Source: an uncultured Dialister sp.
GTDB lineage: Bacteria > Bacillota > Negativicutes > Veillonellales > Dialisteraceae
Assembly: GCA_900314595.1 (NCBI GenBank)
Contig: OMVW01000009.1
Location: forward strand, 1 to 52,678
Direction of reading: 5' to 3'
DNA length: 52,678 nt
This document shows positions 16,446 through 25,275 of the stretch, one piece after another (position 1 is the first letter of the stretch; every line of letters begins with the position of its first letter). A program made the translations under genes and the position numbers. The notes beneath the pieces were generated by a model, which did no database searches, was not told where the DNA came from, and saw nothing but the letters and a program-made list of their open reading frames with translations.

Positions 16446-17614
16446 GGCTGTACCTCCTTTGCATACACTTTGTCCCAGATGGAAAGGGCCAGCTTTTCTT
16501 CTTCTTCGGTAAGCTCGGTTTCCCGGAAATGCTTCACAAAATTTTTCAGTATATCTTCATCGCTCATCTGCTCGAGATGGATATCCCGGCTTCCCTCGTC
16601 TTCCTTGTACCCCATATCCTGTTCCACGCCCAGACAGTTCGGGAATTTCGAACGGAGCTTCGGCATGGCATCGATGACCGGCGATTCATCGGTGAGGGTG
16701 ATTTCCAGATAATCTTCCGATGGTTCCACTCCGTCCCCCATGAGGTCTATAAATTTCCCTTTCAGTTCCCGCACTTCATGAAGGGGCGTAAGGCGGCGGA
16801 AGGTGGTGGAAATATGGCCTTCCCCGTCCATATTTCCTACAATCACTCCTTTTTTCTGGTGCACTTCATTGAAGGAGTACCGCATGAGGCTTCCGCTGTA
16901 CTGGATTTTTTCAGAAGCGGACTTCGTCTTCTGGGGTCCGTGCAGATGGCCGAGGGCCGTATAATCATAGGCCGCAAAGACTTCGTCCGGAATCTGGTCA
17001 TAACCGCCGATGGAAAGGGGCCGTTCCGAATCGGACGTACTGCCTCCGGCCGCAAAGACGTGGGCCAGGGCAATCTTCCTCATCCTTTTGCCGCCGTCCG
17101 GCAGCTGAGAGAGGAGATAATCTGAAAGGACTTCCTCCGCTTTTTCGTAAGTCCTCACCTCTTCGGCTCCTTCCATGCCCAGATTGTTCAGCATCACCCG
17201 CACCCTGGCCGGTTCTGCAAAGGGCAGGGGCAGGAAGGCCGCTTCTCCGTATTCATCGGAAAGAATGACCGGTTTCGTCCTTTCGAGCGGCCCGAAAATA
17301 TAAAGTCCCTGATGGGTCAGGAGGCGACTTGCCACGGCCAGGCGCTCTGCACTGTCATGGTTTCCGCTGATAATGATGAAGGGAATCTTCCTCTTCCCCA
17401 CGATTTCTTCAGTCATCCGGTCAAAAAGCTCCACCGCTTCTTCCGGCGGATTGGACCGGTCGTATACATCGCCTGCCAGAAGGATGACGTCCGGTTTTTC
17501 TTCATCCAGAAGGGACAGGAACCGGTGCTCCAGAAGCCAGGCCTGGTCTTCTGTCATGGAATGTTCTTTGAGGAGTTTCCCCAGATGCCAGTCGGCAGTA
17601 TGAATAAATTTCAT
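16442..17614 (-). CDS. sbcD: Exonuclease SbcCD subunit SbcD
   Basis: A 390-aa Mre11-type nuclease. Metal ligands are visible as HTADWHLG (Asp8, His10), LAGDVYD (Asp49) and ISGNHDS (Asn85, His86), with later LAHVFAAGG and ALGHLHGPQ histidines. It works with SbcC as the hairpin nuclease. The start overlaps the nfo stop by four bases and its own stop overlaps sbcC, giving a tightly coupled nfo-sbcD-sbcC operon. Confidence 0.96.
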   Translation of the reverse strand: MKFIHTADWHLGKLLKEHSMTEDQAWLLEHRFLSLLDEEKPDVILLAGDVYDRSNPPEEAVELFDRMTEEIVGKRKIPFIIISGNHDSAERLAVASRLLTHQGLYIFGPLERTKPVILSDEYGEAAFLPLPFAEPARVRVMLNNLGMEGAEEVRTYEKAEEVLSDYLLSQLPDGGKRMRKIALAHVFAAGGSTSDSERPLSIGGYDQIPDEVFAAYDYTALGHLHGPQKTKSASEKIQYSGSLMRYSFNEVHQKKGVIVGNMDGEGHISTTFRRLTPLHEVRELKGKFIDLMGDGVEPSEDYLEITLTDESPVIDAMPKLRSKFPNCLGVEQDMGYKEDEGSRDIHLEQMSDEDILKNFVKHFRETELTEEEEKLALSIWDKVYAKEVQP

Positions 17615-18456
17615 AGATTTTCCTCTTTTCGCAGACTTTTCAGCAAAGCAATTTCTTTCGCATATCCGTCAAGTTCATTGGGCGTTTCCAGATAAAAGGG
17701 CAGGTCCCGGAGTTTCGGATGGTTGATGATCCTTGTAATGGCTTCGATGCCCAGGGAACCTTCCCCTATTTTTTCATGGCGGTCCTTGTGGCTGCCGAAA
17801 GGATTTTTATCATCATTCAGATGAATAGCGTGAAGTTTATCAAGGCCCACTGTTTCATCGAATTTTCCCAGCACCCCGTCCAGGTCATTCACTATATCGT
17901 ACCCTCCATCGTAGACGTGACAGGTATCGAGGCATACCCCCATGCGGTCTTTCCGCTCCACTTTTTCGATGATGGCTGCCAGTTCTTCAAAAGTGCGGCC
18001 CACTTCCGTACCTTTGCCTGCCATCGTTTCCAGGCATACCACCTTTGGCAGTTCCTCCTGGTCCATGGCAGAATTCAGCATATCGCTGATCAGCTCCACT
18101 GCCACATCTACTCCCTGTTTCAGATGAGCGCCGGGGTGGAAATTGTACATGCACTTCGGCAGATGGGCCGCTTTGGCCAGATCTTCGCGGATGGCGGTCC
18201 TTGCAAATTCCCGGACCTTTTCCTTGGTCGATGCGCCGTTCATGGTATAGGCCCCGTGGCAGAGGATGGGTCCGAAATGATGGTCCTCCATCCAGGCCTT
18301 CAGACCTTCCACATCTTCCTCAACGAGAGGCTTCGATGCCCCGCCCCGCGGATTCCTCGGAAAAAACTGGAATGTATTTCCACCGAGCGCCGTGGCTTCC
18401 TTCCCCATGGCGAGGAAACCGTTCGTTACTGACAGATGACAGCCGATGATGAACAT
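17611..18456 (-). CDS. nfo: Deoxyribonuclease IV (AP endonuclease)
   Basis: A 281-aa TIM-barrel endonuclease IV that cleaves abasic sites in base excision repair. The zinc-site motifs FHPGAHL, VCLETMAGKGTE, GVCLDTCHVYDGGYD and IHLNDDKNPFGSHKDRH are all present. The start at 18456 is chosen because AAAGGAG lies 6 nt upstream; the open frame extends 14 codons further without a ribosome site. It leads the nfo-sbcD-sbcC repair operon. A palindrome lies in its upstream region. Confidence 0.95.
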   Translation of the reverse strand: MFIIGCHLSVTNGFLAMGKEATALGGNTFQFFPRNPRGGASKPLVEEDVEGLKAWMEDHHFGPILCHGAYTMNGASTKEKVREFARTAIREDLAKAAHLPKCMYNFHPGAHLKQGVDVAVELISDMLNSAMDQEELPKVVCLETMAGKGTEVGRTFEELAAIIEKVERKDRMGVCLDTCHVYDGGYDIVNDLDGVLGKFDETVGLDKLHAIHLNDDKNPFGSHKDRHEKIGEGSLGIEAITRIINHPKLRDLPFYLETPNELDGYAKEIALLKSLRKEENL

Positions 18457-18496
18457 AGTGACTCCTTTATGGAAATAAAAATTAAAATAGATTCTC

Positions 18497-18518
18497 ATGA
18501 AATTACGATTTCATTATA
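18497..18518 (-). promoter_or_regulatory. nfo operon -10 and adjacent palindrome
   Basis: TATAAT (18518-18513 in minus sense) abuts the palindrome ATGAAAT-tacg-ATTTCAT (18497-18514), a possible operator at the transcription start. It does not match the Firmicutes LexA box. Confidence 0.4.
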
Positions 18519-18593
18519 GCATGAGGAAGGACATATAGGGAAAAGACCGGCTGCACGAAAATCATCTCCCTTTCGGCCGATTATCCAAAATAA

Positions 18594-18624
18594 AAAAACA
18601 GTGGGAAATATTTCTCACTGTTTA
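18594..18624 (-). terminator. Terminator of the EamA gene
   Basis: AAACAGTG.G pairs with C.CACTGTTT around AAATATTT, with A/T runs on both sides. Confidence 0.75.
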
Positions 18625-18702
18625 AATGGCCCCATCCCGGAAAGCGGATCCGCAGGGCAGGGTGGAAGCGCCGGAAGGATAGCGGGCATGACGGACCATG
18701 AA

Positions 18703-19611
18703 TTATGCTTTTTCCGCGCATTCCGCAGAATGAAAGGCAGGAGACTTTTCTCTGCTATTCTTATTTTCCCCCAGCTGCATGAGGATGAGGCTCACCGTGA
18801 TGAGTCCGGCTCCTGCCATCTGAATGATGGTCATGGCTTCTCCCAGAATCAGCCAGGAGAAAAAGGCAGCCATCATGGGAGCGGCAGCGGCAAAGAATCC
18901 TGCCATTTCGGGAGATGCATACTTCTGGGCCACTGTCTGGAAAGTAAAGCCGAAGACGGAACAGAGAAGGATGAGTCCGGCAAGGGCAAGCCAGGTGGAA
19001 GATTCCGTGGGAACGGAAGGAATTTCGAAAAAGAAAGAGGAAACAAGTCCCAGCGCCCCCATGACCCCCATCTGGAGCAGACCCACGGAAATGGGTTCGG
19101 CCGATCTGGCGAAATGGCTCGTCAGCAGAATCCACAGGGCATAAAAGAAGGAACCGGAAAGGCAGATGAGTTCTCCCGGGGAAAGGGAAAGTTCGCCGCC
19201 TTTCAGCGTGAGGCAGGCAATGCCGCCAATCACGAGGATCACGGAAACAATCGTCTTCACTCCGGGGAATTTCCTCTTAAGGACTGCCCCGATGAGGATA
19301 ACCCAGAGGACCGCCATATTTTCCAGAAAAGCGGCAGAAGAGGCGGGAATCATGGTGAGACTCACCAGTTCGCAGGCCATGCAGGTAAAAAGGGCCAGAC
19401 CCGTGAGGAATCCGCCTTTGATTTCCTCCCGACCGATTTTGAGCAGCTTCCTGTGAAACAGGATACAGAGAATGAGGGAAGAAAGAAGGAACCGGATGCC
19501 CAGGAGCTCCAGGGGAGGAAGGGCATTGATGGAAATTTTGGAAAATGTATAAGAAGTGCTTCGCGCTGCAATGACGGAGAAGAGAAGGATTTCAGCCTGA
19601 CGGGTATTCAT
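18703..19611 (-). CDS. EamA/DMT family transporter
   Basis: A 302-aa protein with ten predicted membrane spans in two five-helix EamA repeats, the drug/metabolite transporter superfamily, often exporters of amino acids or other metabolites. The second repeat has the usual IGAVLKRKFPGVK-like edge and a WLILGEAMTIIQMAGAGLI end. The start at 19611 has AAAGGAG 7 nt upstream; an ATG 14 codons earlier is not supported. It is divergent from a LysR regulator at 19728, which probably controls it. Confidence 0.88.
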   Translation of the reverse strand: MNTRQAEILLFSVIAARSTSYTFSKISINALPPLELLGIRFLLSSLILCILFHRKLLKIGREEIKGGFLTGLALFTCMACELVSLTMIPASSAAFLENMAVLWVILIGAVLKRKFPGVKTIVSVILVIGGIACLTLKGGELSLSPGELICLSGSFFYALWILLTSHFARSAEPISVGLLQMGVMGALGLVSSFFFEIPSVPTESSTWLALAGLILLCSVFGFTFQTVAQKYASPEMAGFFAAAAPMMAAFFSWLILGEAMTIIQMAGAGLITVSLILMQLGENKNSREKSPAFHSAECAEKA

Positions 19612-19625
19612 GACGGGCTCCTTTC

Positions 19626-19698
19626 GGAAACATGGAATTTTCACTGTTTCCATGGTACTATAGAGTCAGTTGTGACGGAATAGCGACTATTTCATAAT
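19626..19698. promoter_or_regulatory. Divergent promoter region between the EamA and LysR genes
   Basis: The plus-strand promoter of the LysR gene is TTGTGA (19670-19675), 17 nt, CATAAT (19693-19698). Minus-strand TATAGT (19662-19657) serves the EamA gene. The palindrome CATGGAA (19631-19637)/TTCCATG (19648-19654), enclosed by GGAAAC/GTTTCC, is a candidate operator. Confidence 0.5.
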
Positions 19699-19727
19699 AG
19701 ATATGATAAAAATTCAAAGGAGTCTTT

Positions 19728-20582
19728 ATGGACACAGATAAATGCAGGATTCTTCTCACCACCCTGGAAAAGGGAAGCATGTCCAAAGCCGCCGATATCC
19801 TGGGGTATACGCCTTCAGGAATCCTCCGGGCCATACACAGTCTGGAAGAAGATACGGGATTTCCCCTCCTCCTCCGCACGGCAAGGGGTGTAACGATCAC
19901 GAAAGAAGGAGCGCGGATCCTCCCGCAGCTGAAAGAAATGGTCCGGCAGGAACAGCTTATCCGGGACGTCAGTGCAGACATCCGGGGACTGGAAACAGGA
20001 GAGCTGACCATCGGCGCTTTTTTCAGCGTAACTGCCAACCTCATGCCTCCCGTCCTGTCCGATTTCCGCAGAAAATATCCCGGCATCCGGATTCATCTGG
20101 TTCAGGCAGGAAATAAAGAACTCCGCCATCTCCTGGCCGAAAAAGAGCTGGACTTGGCAATCATCAGCCGCCAGTCCTATGAAGGTCCATGGATTCCCCT
20201 TCTTCAGGACGAACTCATGGCATGGCTCCCCATGAATCATCCCCTGGCATCACTTCCCGCCTTCCCATTAAAGCAGCTGGAAAAAGAACCTTTCATCGAT
20301 GAACTTCCGGGCGAAGAAACGGACATCTGGCATCTTTCTCAAAAAGAGCACCTTCACCTGAACGTCATCTTCACTTCCATCGACAACTATACCGCCTATA
20401 AAATGGTGGAAGCAGGCCTTGGCATTTCCCTCAACAACCGCCTCATGTCCGCCTCCTGGCAGGGAAAAGTCAAAGTCCTTCCCCTGGACCCGCCCCAGTA
20501 TATCGAACTGGGCATGGCCGTGCCGGAAGTACTTTCCCCGGCGCTGGAAAAATTTATAGAATATATGAAAAAGGCGGTGTAG
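19728..20582 (+). CDS. LysR-type transcriptional regulator
   Basis: A 284-aa regulator with an N-terminal winged helix-turn-helix (residues 5-62: GSMSKAADILGYTPSGILRA then LEEDTGFPLLLRTARGV) and a periplasmic-binding-like effector domain (about 90-280). It is divergent from the EamA transporter with only 116 bp between them, the usual arrangement of a LysR protein and its target. The ATG follows AAAGGAG. The ligand is unknown. Confidence 0.93.
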   Translation: MDTDKCRILLTTLEKGSMSKAADILGYTPSGILRAIHSLEEDTGFPLLLRTARGVTITKEGARILPQLKEMVRQEQLIRDVSADIRGLETGELTIGAFFSVTANLMPPVLSDFRRKYPGIRIHLVQAGNKELRHLLAEKELDLAIISRQSYEGPWIPLLQDELMAWLPMNHPLASLPAFPLKQLEKEPFIDELPGEETDIWHLSQKEHLHLNVIFTSIDNYTAYKMVEAGLGISLNNRLMSASWQGKVKVLPLDPPQYIELGMAVPEVLSPALEKFIEYMKKAV

Positions 20583-20589
20583 CTTCTAG

Positions 20590-20656
20590 TTTTTAGTGGT
20601 TAGTTGATTGACATCAGATAACTACGCACTAAGCACTAAAAACTAAGCACTCAGAC
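20590..20656. repeat. GCACTAA heptamer array 3' of the LysR gene
   Basis: GCACTAA, GCACTAA, AAACTAA, GCACTCA at 7-nt spacing (20626-20653), preceded by AGTTTTTAGTGGTTAG in inverse sense, so the region can fold on itself. Confidence 0.65.
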
Positions 20657-20713
20657 CAATTTTTAATATTTAGCTGGTAGAACACCCTCACTTTCCTCAA
20701 AAATTCCAATCAA

Positions 20714-20747
20714 AAAGCAGCCGTGAACTTTCTCACGACTGCTTTTC
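20714..20747. terminator. Bidirectional terminator after the LysR gene
   Basis: AAAAGCAGcCGTGA pairs with TCACGaCTGCTTTT. Confidence 0.8.
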
Positions 20748-20814
20748 ATTTGAAATAATGTCCCTTCCCATCCCGCGAGGCCGGAAACCCGCGGGCAAAG
20801 CGCAATATATGATT

Positions 20815-20866
20815 GGTTTTCCGAAGGAAAACCACACCTTCCCGCATCCCGCGCCCCGAAATCTCG
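20815..20866 (-). repeat. Hairpin and CCGCGCC heptamer array 3' of the first Usp gene
   Basis: GGTTTTCC/GGAAAACC (20815-20833), ACACCTT, then CCGCATC, CCGCGCC, CCGAAAT (20842-20862). The flank resembles the element at 25460-25534. Confidence 0.7.
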
Positions 20867-20952
20867 GGACTGCCTCGAATGGGGCGTGCCGAAAATGAGG
20901 TCAAAACCCGGATACCGGAGCTGCCTCAGGTCAAAGGATCTGAGAAATGCCT
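20857..20952 (-). repeat. 3' UTR core element, copy c
   Basis: CGAAATCTCG, GGGGCGTGCC, ATGAGG, ACCCGGATACCGG and CTGCCTCAGGTC appear in core order. The GAGG/CCTC arms are complementary. Confidence 0.75.
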
Positions 20953-20956
20953 GAAT

Positions 20957-21400
20957 TTACTTCACCACCAGCACCGGGCAGGATACATGATGAATGGTAT
21001 AGTAGCTGACACTGCCGGTGAGCATGGAGTTCCAGGCTCCCTTGCCGCTGGTTCCCATGACGATGAGATCGGTCTCATCGTCTTCGGCCGTAATGGCGAT
21101 CATTACTTCCGGTACTCCCATGAGCACATCGGTCTTTACTTTTGCTCCCGCCGGAAGGTCCCGGGTAAGACCGGCCAGGACCGCGGATCCCTTCAATTTC
21201 AAAGGACTTGCATCATCGGGTTCTTTCGTCATATGGATGGTATAATCGGCTGAAGTGATGCCCGCAATAGGCGCCACATAGAGGAGGTGGATTTGTGCCT
21301 CAAAAAGTTTCGAAAGGTCCAGGGCATAGCGGAAAGCCCGGGCTGAAGCTTTTGAGTCGTCCACAGGAACGAGGATTTTTTTGATTTCCTTTGTTTTCAT
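20957..21400 (-). CDS. Universal stress protein (UspA fold)
   Basis: A 147-aa cytoplasmic Usp protein. It has the IKKILVPVDDS start of the alpha/beta fold and the ATP-binding signature GTSGKGAWNSMLTGS (G-2x-G-9x-G-S). Such proteins bind ATP and are induced under starvation or oxidative stress. It is the last of four usp genes on this strand and the most divergent, with longer inserts. It follows the next usp gene by 15 nt, so the two are likely co-transcribed. Confidence 0.92.
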   Translation of the reverse strand: MKTKEIKKILVPVDDSKASARAFRYALDLSKLFEAQIHLLYVAPIAGITSADYTIHMTKEPDDASPLKLKGSAVLAGLTRDLPAGAKVKTDVLMGVPEVMIAITAEDDETDLIVMGTSGKGAWNSMLTGSVSYYTIHHVSCPVLVVK

Positions 21401-21415
21401 ACAGATTCCTTCCGC

Positions 21416-21832
21416 TTATTTCACAATAAGTACGGGGCATTCCGAATGGTGGACCACATAGTGGCTGACGCTCCCCATGACGAAGGAGGAAATCGACCCT
21501 TTGCCGCTGTTTCCCATAACGATGAGATCTTTATCCTCTGCTTCCCTCACGATGGAAGTGCCTGGCACGCCGAAGACCACTTTCTTTTCCGTTTCCACCT
21601 CCTTCGGCGCATCCTGCAGATACACGTCCAGGATTGCCTCGCCTTTTTTAATGAACGGATCCTCCGGATGTTTCGGAAGTTCCTTGTAGGCAGGCATGAG
21701 GGCCTCCGGGTCCATCACATAGAGCATGGTAATCTTTGCTTCTGTTTTTTCTGCCAGGAAGCAGGCTTCCTGAAAAGCCCGTTCCGAAGGATCGGAACCA
21801 TCGATAGGAACAAGAATTTTTTTGATTTCCAT
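21416..21832 (-). CDS. Universal stress protein (UspA fold)
   Basis: A 138-aa Usp protein with the start MEIKKILVPIDGSDPSERAF and the ATP-binding signature GNSGKGSISSFVMGSVSHYV. The start at 21832 is set by AAGGAGG 8 nt upstream. It is very close to the genes at 21935 and 22740 in both ends of the protein, indicating recent tandem duplication. Middle regions differ, so ligands or partners may differ. Confidence 0.92.
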   Translation of the reverse strand: MEIKKILVPIDGSDPSERAFQEACFLAEKTEAKITMLYVMDPEALMPAYKELPKHPEDPFIKKGEAILDVYLQDAPKEVETEKKVVFGVPGTSIVREAEDKDLIVMGNSGKGSISSFVMGSVSHYVVHHSECPVLIVK

Positions 21833-21934
21833 AGTGAGACCTCCTTTATGAAACAAACGGCCCGAAGCAAAGAGTCTTCATGCAGCCCTTTCCCGCAATC
21901 CGGGCCGGTCACTGATGGACAATATTTCCTGAAA

Positions 21935-22363
21935 CTATTTGACGATAAGCACAGGGCAGGAGGAATGATGGACTACATAATGGCTGACGCTCCCCATGAC
22001 AAAGGAGGAAACAGAACCTTTGCCGCTGTTTCCCATGACGATGAGGTCTGCTTTTCCCGCCTCTGCCTCCCGGACGATGGATGCGCCGGGCATGCCGACT
22101 TCCACTTTCCTTTCGACTTTCGTCCCCTCCGGCACATCACGGCCAAAGAGCGCAAGGATTTCTTCTCCCTTCTTCTTCACCGAATCCACATCCGACTCAG
22201 ACAGGTTCACCCGGTATACGGGGAACAAGAGCACATCTGCCTCCACCACGTAGAGCATGGTGACCACGGCTCCTCCCTTTTCCGCCAGAGAGCAGGCATA
22301 GCCCAAAGCGCGCTCAGATGCATCGGAACCATCGATAGGGACAAGAATCTTTTTGATTTCCAT
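21935..22363 (-). CDS. Universal stress protein (UspA fold)
   Basis: A 142-aa Usp protein beginning MEIKKILVPIDGSDASERAL and ending with GNSGKGSVSSFVMGSVSHYV and the conserved CPVLIVK. It is the nearest paralogue of the gene at 21416. AAAGGAGG precedes the ATG. A 102-nt gap with no terminator separates it from the next usp gene, so read-through is likely. Confidence 0.92.
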   Translation of the reverse strand: MEIKKILVPIDGSDASERALGYACSLAEKGGAVVTMLYVVEADVLLFPVYRVNLSESDVDSVKKKGEEILALFGRDVPEGTKVERKVEVGMPGASIVREAEAGKADLIVMGNSGKGSVSSFVMGSVSHYVVHHSSCPVLIVK

Positions 22364-22470
22364 GGTAAAACCTCCTTTTAAAAAAATTTTCTTTCTTCAT
22401 TTCTATTATATAACATTAAAATCCTATTGAGAAATAAGCCTTTTGAATAGGAAATGGAAAGAAAAGTTAT

Positions 22471-22522
22471 TAGTGGTTAGTGGTTAGTGGTTAGTGGTTA
22501 GTGCTTAGTTTTTAGTTTTTAG
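22471..22522. repeat. TAGTGGT heptamer array
   Basis: Four exact TAGTGGT units followed by TAGTGCT, TAGTTTT, TAGTTTT. It lies between two usp genes without an adjacent GC hairpin. Confidence 0.85.
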
Positions 22523-22616
22523 CCAGGCTGCTCTCACCCCGTCCCGGCACTTTTTTCACACAGGCTTTGCAGAAGGAACACTGTCAGATGACTCTGCCTG
22601 TCAGCAATCCCCAGAA

Positions 22617-22682
22617 AAATTCTGGGGCCCGTCAGGGCCGCCACCTCCCCGCAATCCGCAATCCGAAATCCCCAATCCGGTT
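22617..22682 (-). repeat. Hairpin and CCGCAAT heptamer array 3' of the fourth Usp gene
   Basis: GGCCC/GGGCC (22626-22639), GCCACCTCC, then CCGCAAT, CCGCAAT, CCGAAAT, CCCCAAT at 7-nt spacing. Confidence 0.8.
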
Positions 22683-22693
22683 TCTGCCAATCA

Positions 22694-22725
22694 AAAAGCC
22701 CGATGATTTGCACAATCGGGCTTTT
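22694..22725. terminator. Terminator after the fourth Usp gene
   Basis: AAAAGCCCGAT (22694-22704) pairs perfectly with ATCGGGCTTTT (22715-22725). Confidence 0.9.
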
Positions 22726-22739
22726 CGCTGCCATTTTCC

Positions 22740-23153
22740 TTATTTCACAATGACTACCGGGCAGTTGGCATGCTGCAGGGTATAATGGCTGACACTGCCG
22801 ATGACGAAGGAGGAAATAGCGCCTTTGCCGCTGTTGCCCATGACGACCATGTCCACTTTTTCTTCATCTGCAATGCGGACGAGATCGTTGGTGGGAAGAC
22901 CGATTTCCACCTTTTTCTCGATATCTACGCCTTCCGGAGCTTTTTCAGCCAGCGCATCGACTACGGCCCGGCCTTTTTTCGTTACATATTCGATATCTTC
23001 CGGCTTTACTTCTACCCGGAAGCCCGGAATGATGACGATGTTCAGCAGAACGAGCTTTGCACCCATCCCCTTTGCCATGGTGCAGGCACAGTCAAAAGCG
23101 CGGGCTGAAGGTTTCGAACCGTCTACAGGGACAAGAATCTTTTTGATCTCCAT
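22740..23153 (-). CDS. Universal stress protein (UspA fold)
   Basis: A 137-aa Usp protein with MEIKKILVPVDGSKPSARAF and the signature GNSGKGAISSFVIGSVSHYT. It is the most upstream of four minus-strand usp genes but has its own terminator (22694-22725), so it is a separate unit. AAGGAGG precedes the ATG. The middle segment (VKPEDIEYVTKKGRAVVDAL) differs from its neighbours. Confidence 0.92.
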   Translation of the reverse strand: MEIKKILVPVDGSKPSARAFDCACTMAKGMGAKLVLLNIVIIPGFRVEVKPEDIEYVTKKGRAVVDALAEKAPEGVDIEKKVEIGLPTNDLVRIADEEKVDMVVMGNSGKGAISSFVIGSVSHYTLQHANCPVVIVK

Positions 23154-23245
23154 AATAAGACCTCCTTAAAAAATATTCCCCATTTATAAATATGTTTAAT
23201 TTATTTTTAATTATATAACAAATGATTTCTCTCTGCCTGAAAAAT

Positions 23246-24187
23246 TTACCGCAGCGGATCGGGGCCGTATTTATTCGGCCCTTCCGTTCCCTTTACAAAG
23301 AGCAGGTACATACCGTATACGAAGTAGGCCACGGCCACGATGAAGGCCAGAGCCCGGCTGTCAATCGTCTGCAGCACGAAGGAAAGGGGCAGGTTCAGAA
23401 GATACAGGCAGCCGAAGAGGGTGCTCTTCCCCAGATCATGAGCCCTCCGGATAGAAAGGGAAAGGGCAGCCACATAGAAGGGCAGCTGGAATACAAAGAA
23501 CATCAGCAGCCCCACAAGGAATAACGCTCCCTGCCCGGAAGCGAAAGCGGCAAGGAAAGTCCCTGCAAGGCCAAGCATAATGACTGCATATAAGACAAAA
23601 AAGAATACGCAGAGGAGGATGCCCCAAATGAAATACCTCCAGCGGTTCAAACGGCCCACGAAATTGAAAAACCGTCCGCGGAAGGAAGTATCCGAAAAGC
23701 CGTCGGAATTTGCCGGGCTCCAGCGCTCAAGGATATGGTCCAGCTTGTCCGACAGACTTTCTTCTCCATAGGTCCTCGTATAGTCATAGCGGGAAGAATC
23801 ATCCCGGTAGGCATTATTTTCAAAAGAAGGCTCTTCCCTTGAAATATCCGGTTTCTTTTCTTCCATTTCAAAAGGAACGGGCGCAGGAGTCTCTCCGAAA
23901 ATCGTCTTTCCGGAAGAATCCCTGCTTTCCGCTTCCTCTTTCTCTTCTGATGCCGGAGTCTCCGACTTTTCTCCGGGTGCCTCTGCTTCTCTGATTTCTT
24001 CCGTCAGCGAAGCGCCGCATTGAGGACAGAAACGGTCGCCCTCTTCATAAGGAGCGCCGCACTTCGGGCAGGCCCTGTCCTTTTTAATGGCTTCCCAGTC
24101 CAGGGGCTTCCCGCACCGGGCGCAGAACTTTTCACCTTCCTCAATCCTTTCCCCACAGAAAGGACAATGAAATTCCCTCTGATCCAT
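23246..24187 (-). CDS. Zinc-ribbon and DUF805 membrane protein
   Basis: A 313-aa protein with two N-terminal zinc ribbons (CPFC...CARC and CPKC...CPQC within the first 60 residues) and an acidic low-complexity linker (about 60-150). It ends in a DUF805 membrane domain beginning GRLNRWRYFIWG, with about four spans and the family motif RRAHDLGKS. The function of DUF805 is unknown; the ribbons may bind nucleic acid or protein. The start at 24187 follows AAGGAG; an upstream ATG six codons earlier is not supported. Confidence 0.88.
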   Translation of the reverse strand: MDQREFHCPFCGERIEEGEKFCARCGKPLDWEAIKKDRACPKCGAPYEEGDRFCPQCGASLTEEIREAEAPGEKSETPASEEKEEAESRDSSGKTIFGETPAPVPFEMEEKKPDISREEPSFENNAYRDDSSRYDYTRTYGEESLSDKLDHILERWSPANSDGFSDTSFRGRFFNFVGRLNRWRYFIWGILLCVFFFVLYAVIMLGLAGTFLAAFASGQGALFLVGLLMFFVFQLPFYVAALSLSIRRAHDLGKSTLFGCLYLLNLPLSFVLQTIDSRALAFIVAVAYFVYGMYLLFVKGTEGPNKYGPDPLR

Positions 24188-24398
24188 ACGGTTCTCCTTC
24201 CTCATGGAAAGAATGAATTTCCAATCGTTCCAAACTTCTCTACTAAAATTATATCATTTCTTTTTTAGATTCCCCATAAATATAACGGGCCGCAATTAAA
24301 AAAATACTTTATAATCAGATACAGAAAAACAGTGACGCCCGGTCCGCATCATACTTCCTCTGCCGGGAAAATATAAAAGGCAATCCATAAATGGAAGG

Positions 24399-24427
24399 TT
24401 GACTCAGAGTCTATAAAGCACTATAAT
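24399..24427 (+). promoter_or_regulatory. Promoter of the nitroreductase gene
   Basis: TTGACT (24399-24404), 17-nt spacer, TATAAT (24422-24427): a near-consensus sigma-70 promoter 67 nt before the start codon. Confidence 0.8.
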
Positions 24428-24493
24428 TGTCATGTTATGCCTGAAAAATAAAATCCGGTACCCTGAAATATACGATAATGAAAGGACTTTCAA

Positions 24494-25123
24494 ATGATTG
24501 AAGAAATTTACAAGAGAAGAAGTATCCGCCATTTCCTCCAGAAACCCATCCCTGCCGAAGACCTGGAAGAAATACTGAAAGCCGGCTGCTGGGCGCCCTC
24601 CGAAAAAAACCAGCAGCCCTGGAAATTCATCGTCGTCCGCGGTGATGAAAGAAAAGCCATGATCAAAAAGCTGAAGGAAGGCATTCAGAAAAACAGGGAA
24701 GGCGCGGAAAACGCTATGTTCGGCAAAGACTATGCGAAATTCATTCCTTCCGCCATCTACACCGCAAGAGTGCTGGAACAGGCGCCGGTCATCGTATTCG
24801 TCCTCAATACGAAAGGGATTTCCTACAGGAAAAATCTCTCCATTCCGGAACACATGATGGAAATCTCCGACATCCAGTCCGTAGCAGCAGCCATCCAGAA
24901 CATGTGCCTCGAAGCCACAGCCAGACATATCGGAAGCCTGTGGACCTGCAACGTATTCTTCGCCTATGACGAACTCAAAGAATGGCTCGGCGTTGAAGGG
25001 GAAATGGCGGCAGCCATCGCCTTCGGCTATACGGATAAGGAAATCCGCCCCATGCCCAGAAAACCGCTGGAAGAAGTGGTGGAATACCGGGGAGACTATC
25101 CGGATAACTGGATTGAAAAATAA
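24494..25123 (+). CDS. Nitroreductase family protein
   Basis: A 209-aa FMN-dependent oxidoreductase of the nitroreductase fold. RRSIRHFLQKPIP and AGCWAPSEKNQQPWKFIVV are the usual N-terminal FMN-binding motifs, and a C-terminal GYTDKEIRPMPRKPLEEVV segment completes the family pattern. Such enzymes reduce nitro compounds, quinones or flavins with NAD(P)H; the natural substrate is unknown. A near-consensus promoter precedes it. The 3' UTR holds one of the longest TTCGT heptamer arrays and a terminator. Confidence 0.92.
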   Translation: MIEEIYKRRSIRHFLQKPIPAEDLEEILKAGCWAPSEKNQQPWKFIVVRGDERKAMIKKLKEGIQKNREGAENAMFGKDYAKFIPSAIYTARVLEQAPVIVFVLNTKGISYRKNLSIPEHMMEISDIQSVAAAIQNMCLEATARHIGSLWTCNVFFAYDELKEWLGVEGEMAAAIAFGYTDKEIRPMPRKPLEEVVEYRGDYPDNWIEK

Positions 25124-25130
25124 GACTCGT

Positions 25131-25228
25131 CGTTCTTCGTTGATCGTTGTTCGTTCTTCGTGATTCGTGATTCGTGGTCCGTGGTCCGTGAAGGTGGGCG
25201 CCTTGAAATTGTAAAGGCGCTTCTTTTT
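25131..25228 (+). repeat. Long TTCGTGA heptamer array and terminator 3' of the nitroreductase gene
   Basis: About eight units (TTCGTTG, TTCGTGA, TCCGTGG and variants) run into GTGAAGGTG. The terminator is GCGCCTT (25198-25204)/AAGGCGC (25214-25220) with TTCTTTTT. Confidence 0.88.
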
Positions 25229-25275
25229 ATTTGGAAATACTTCACGGAAAGCGAACCGAGGGGAATAGCCCCATG

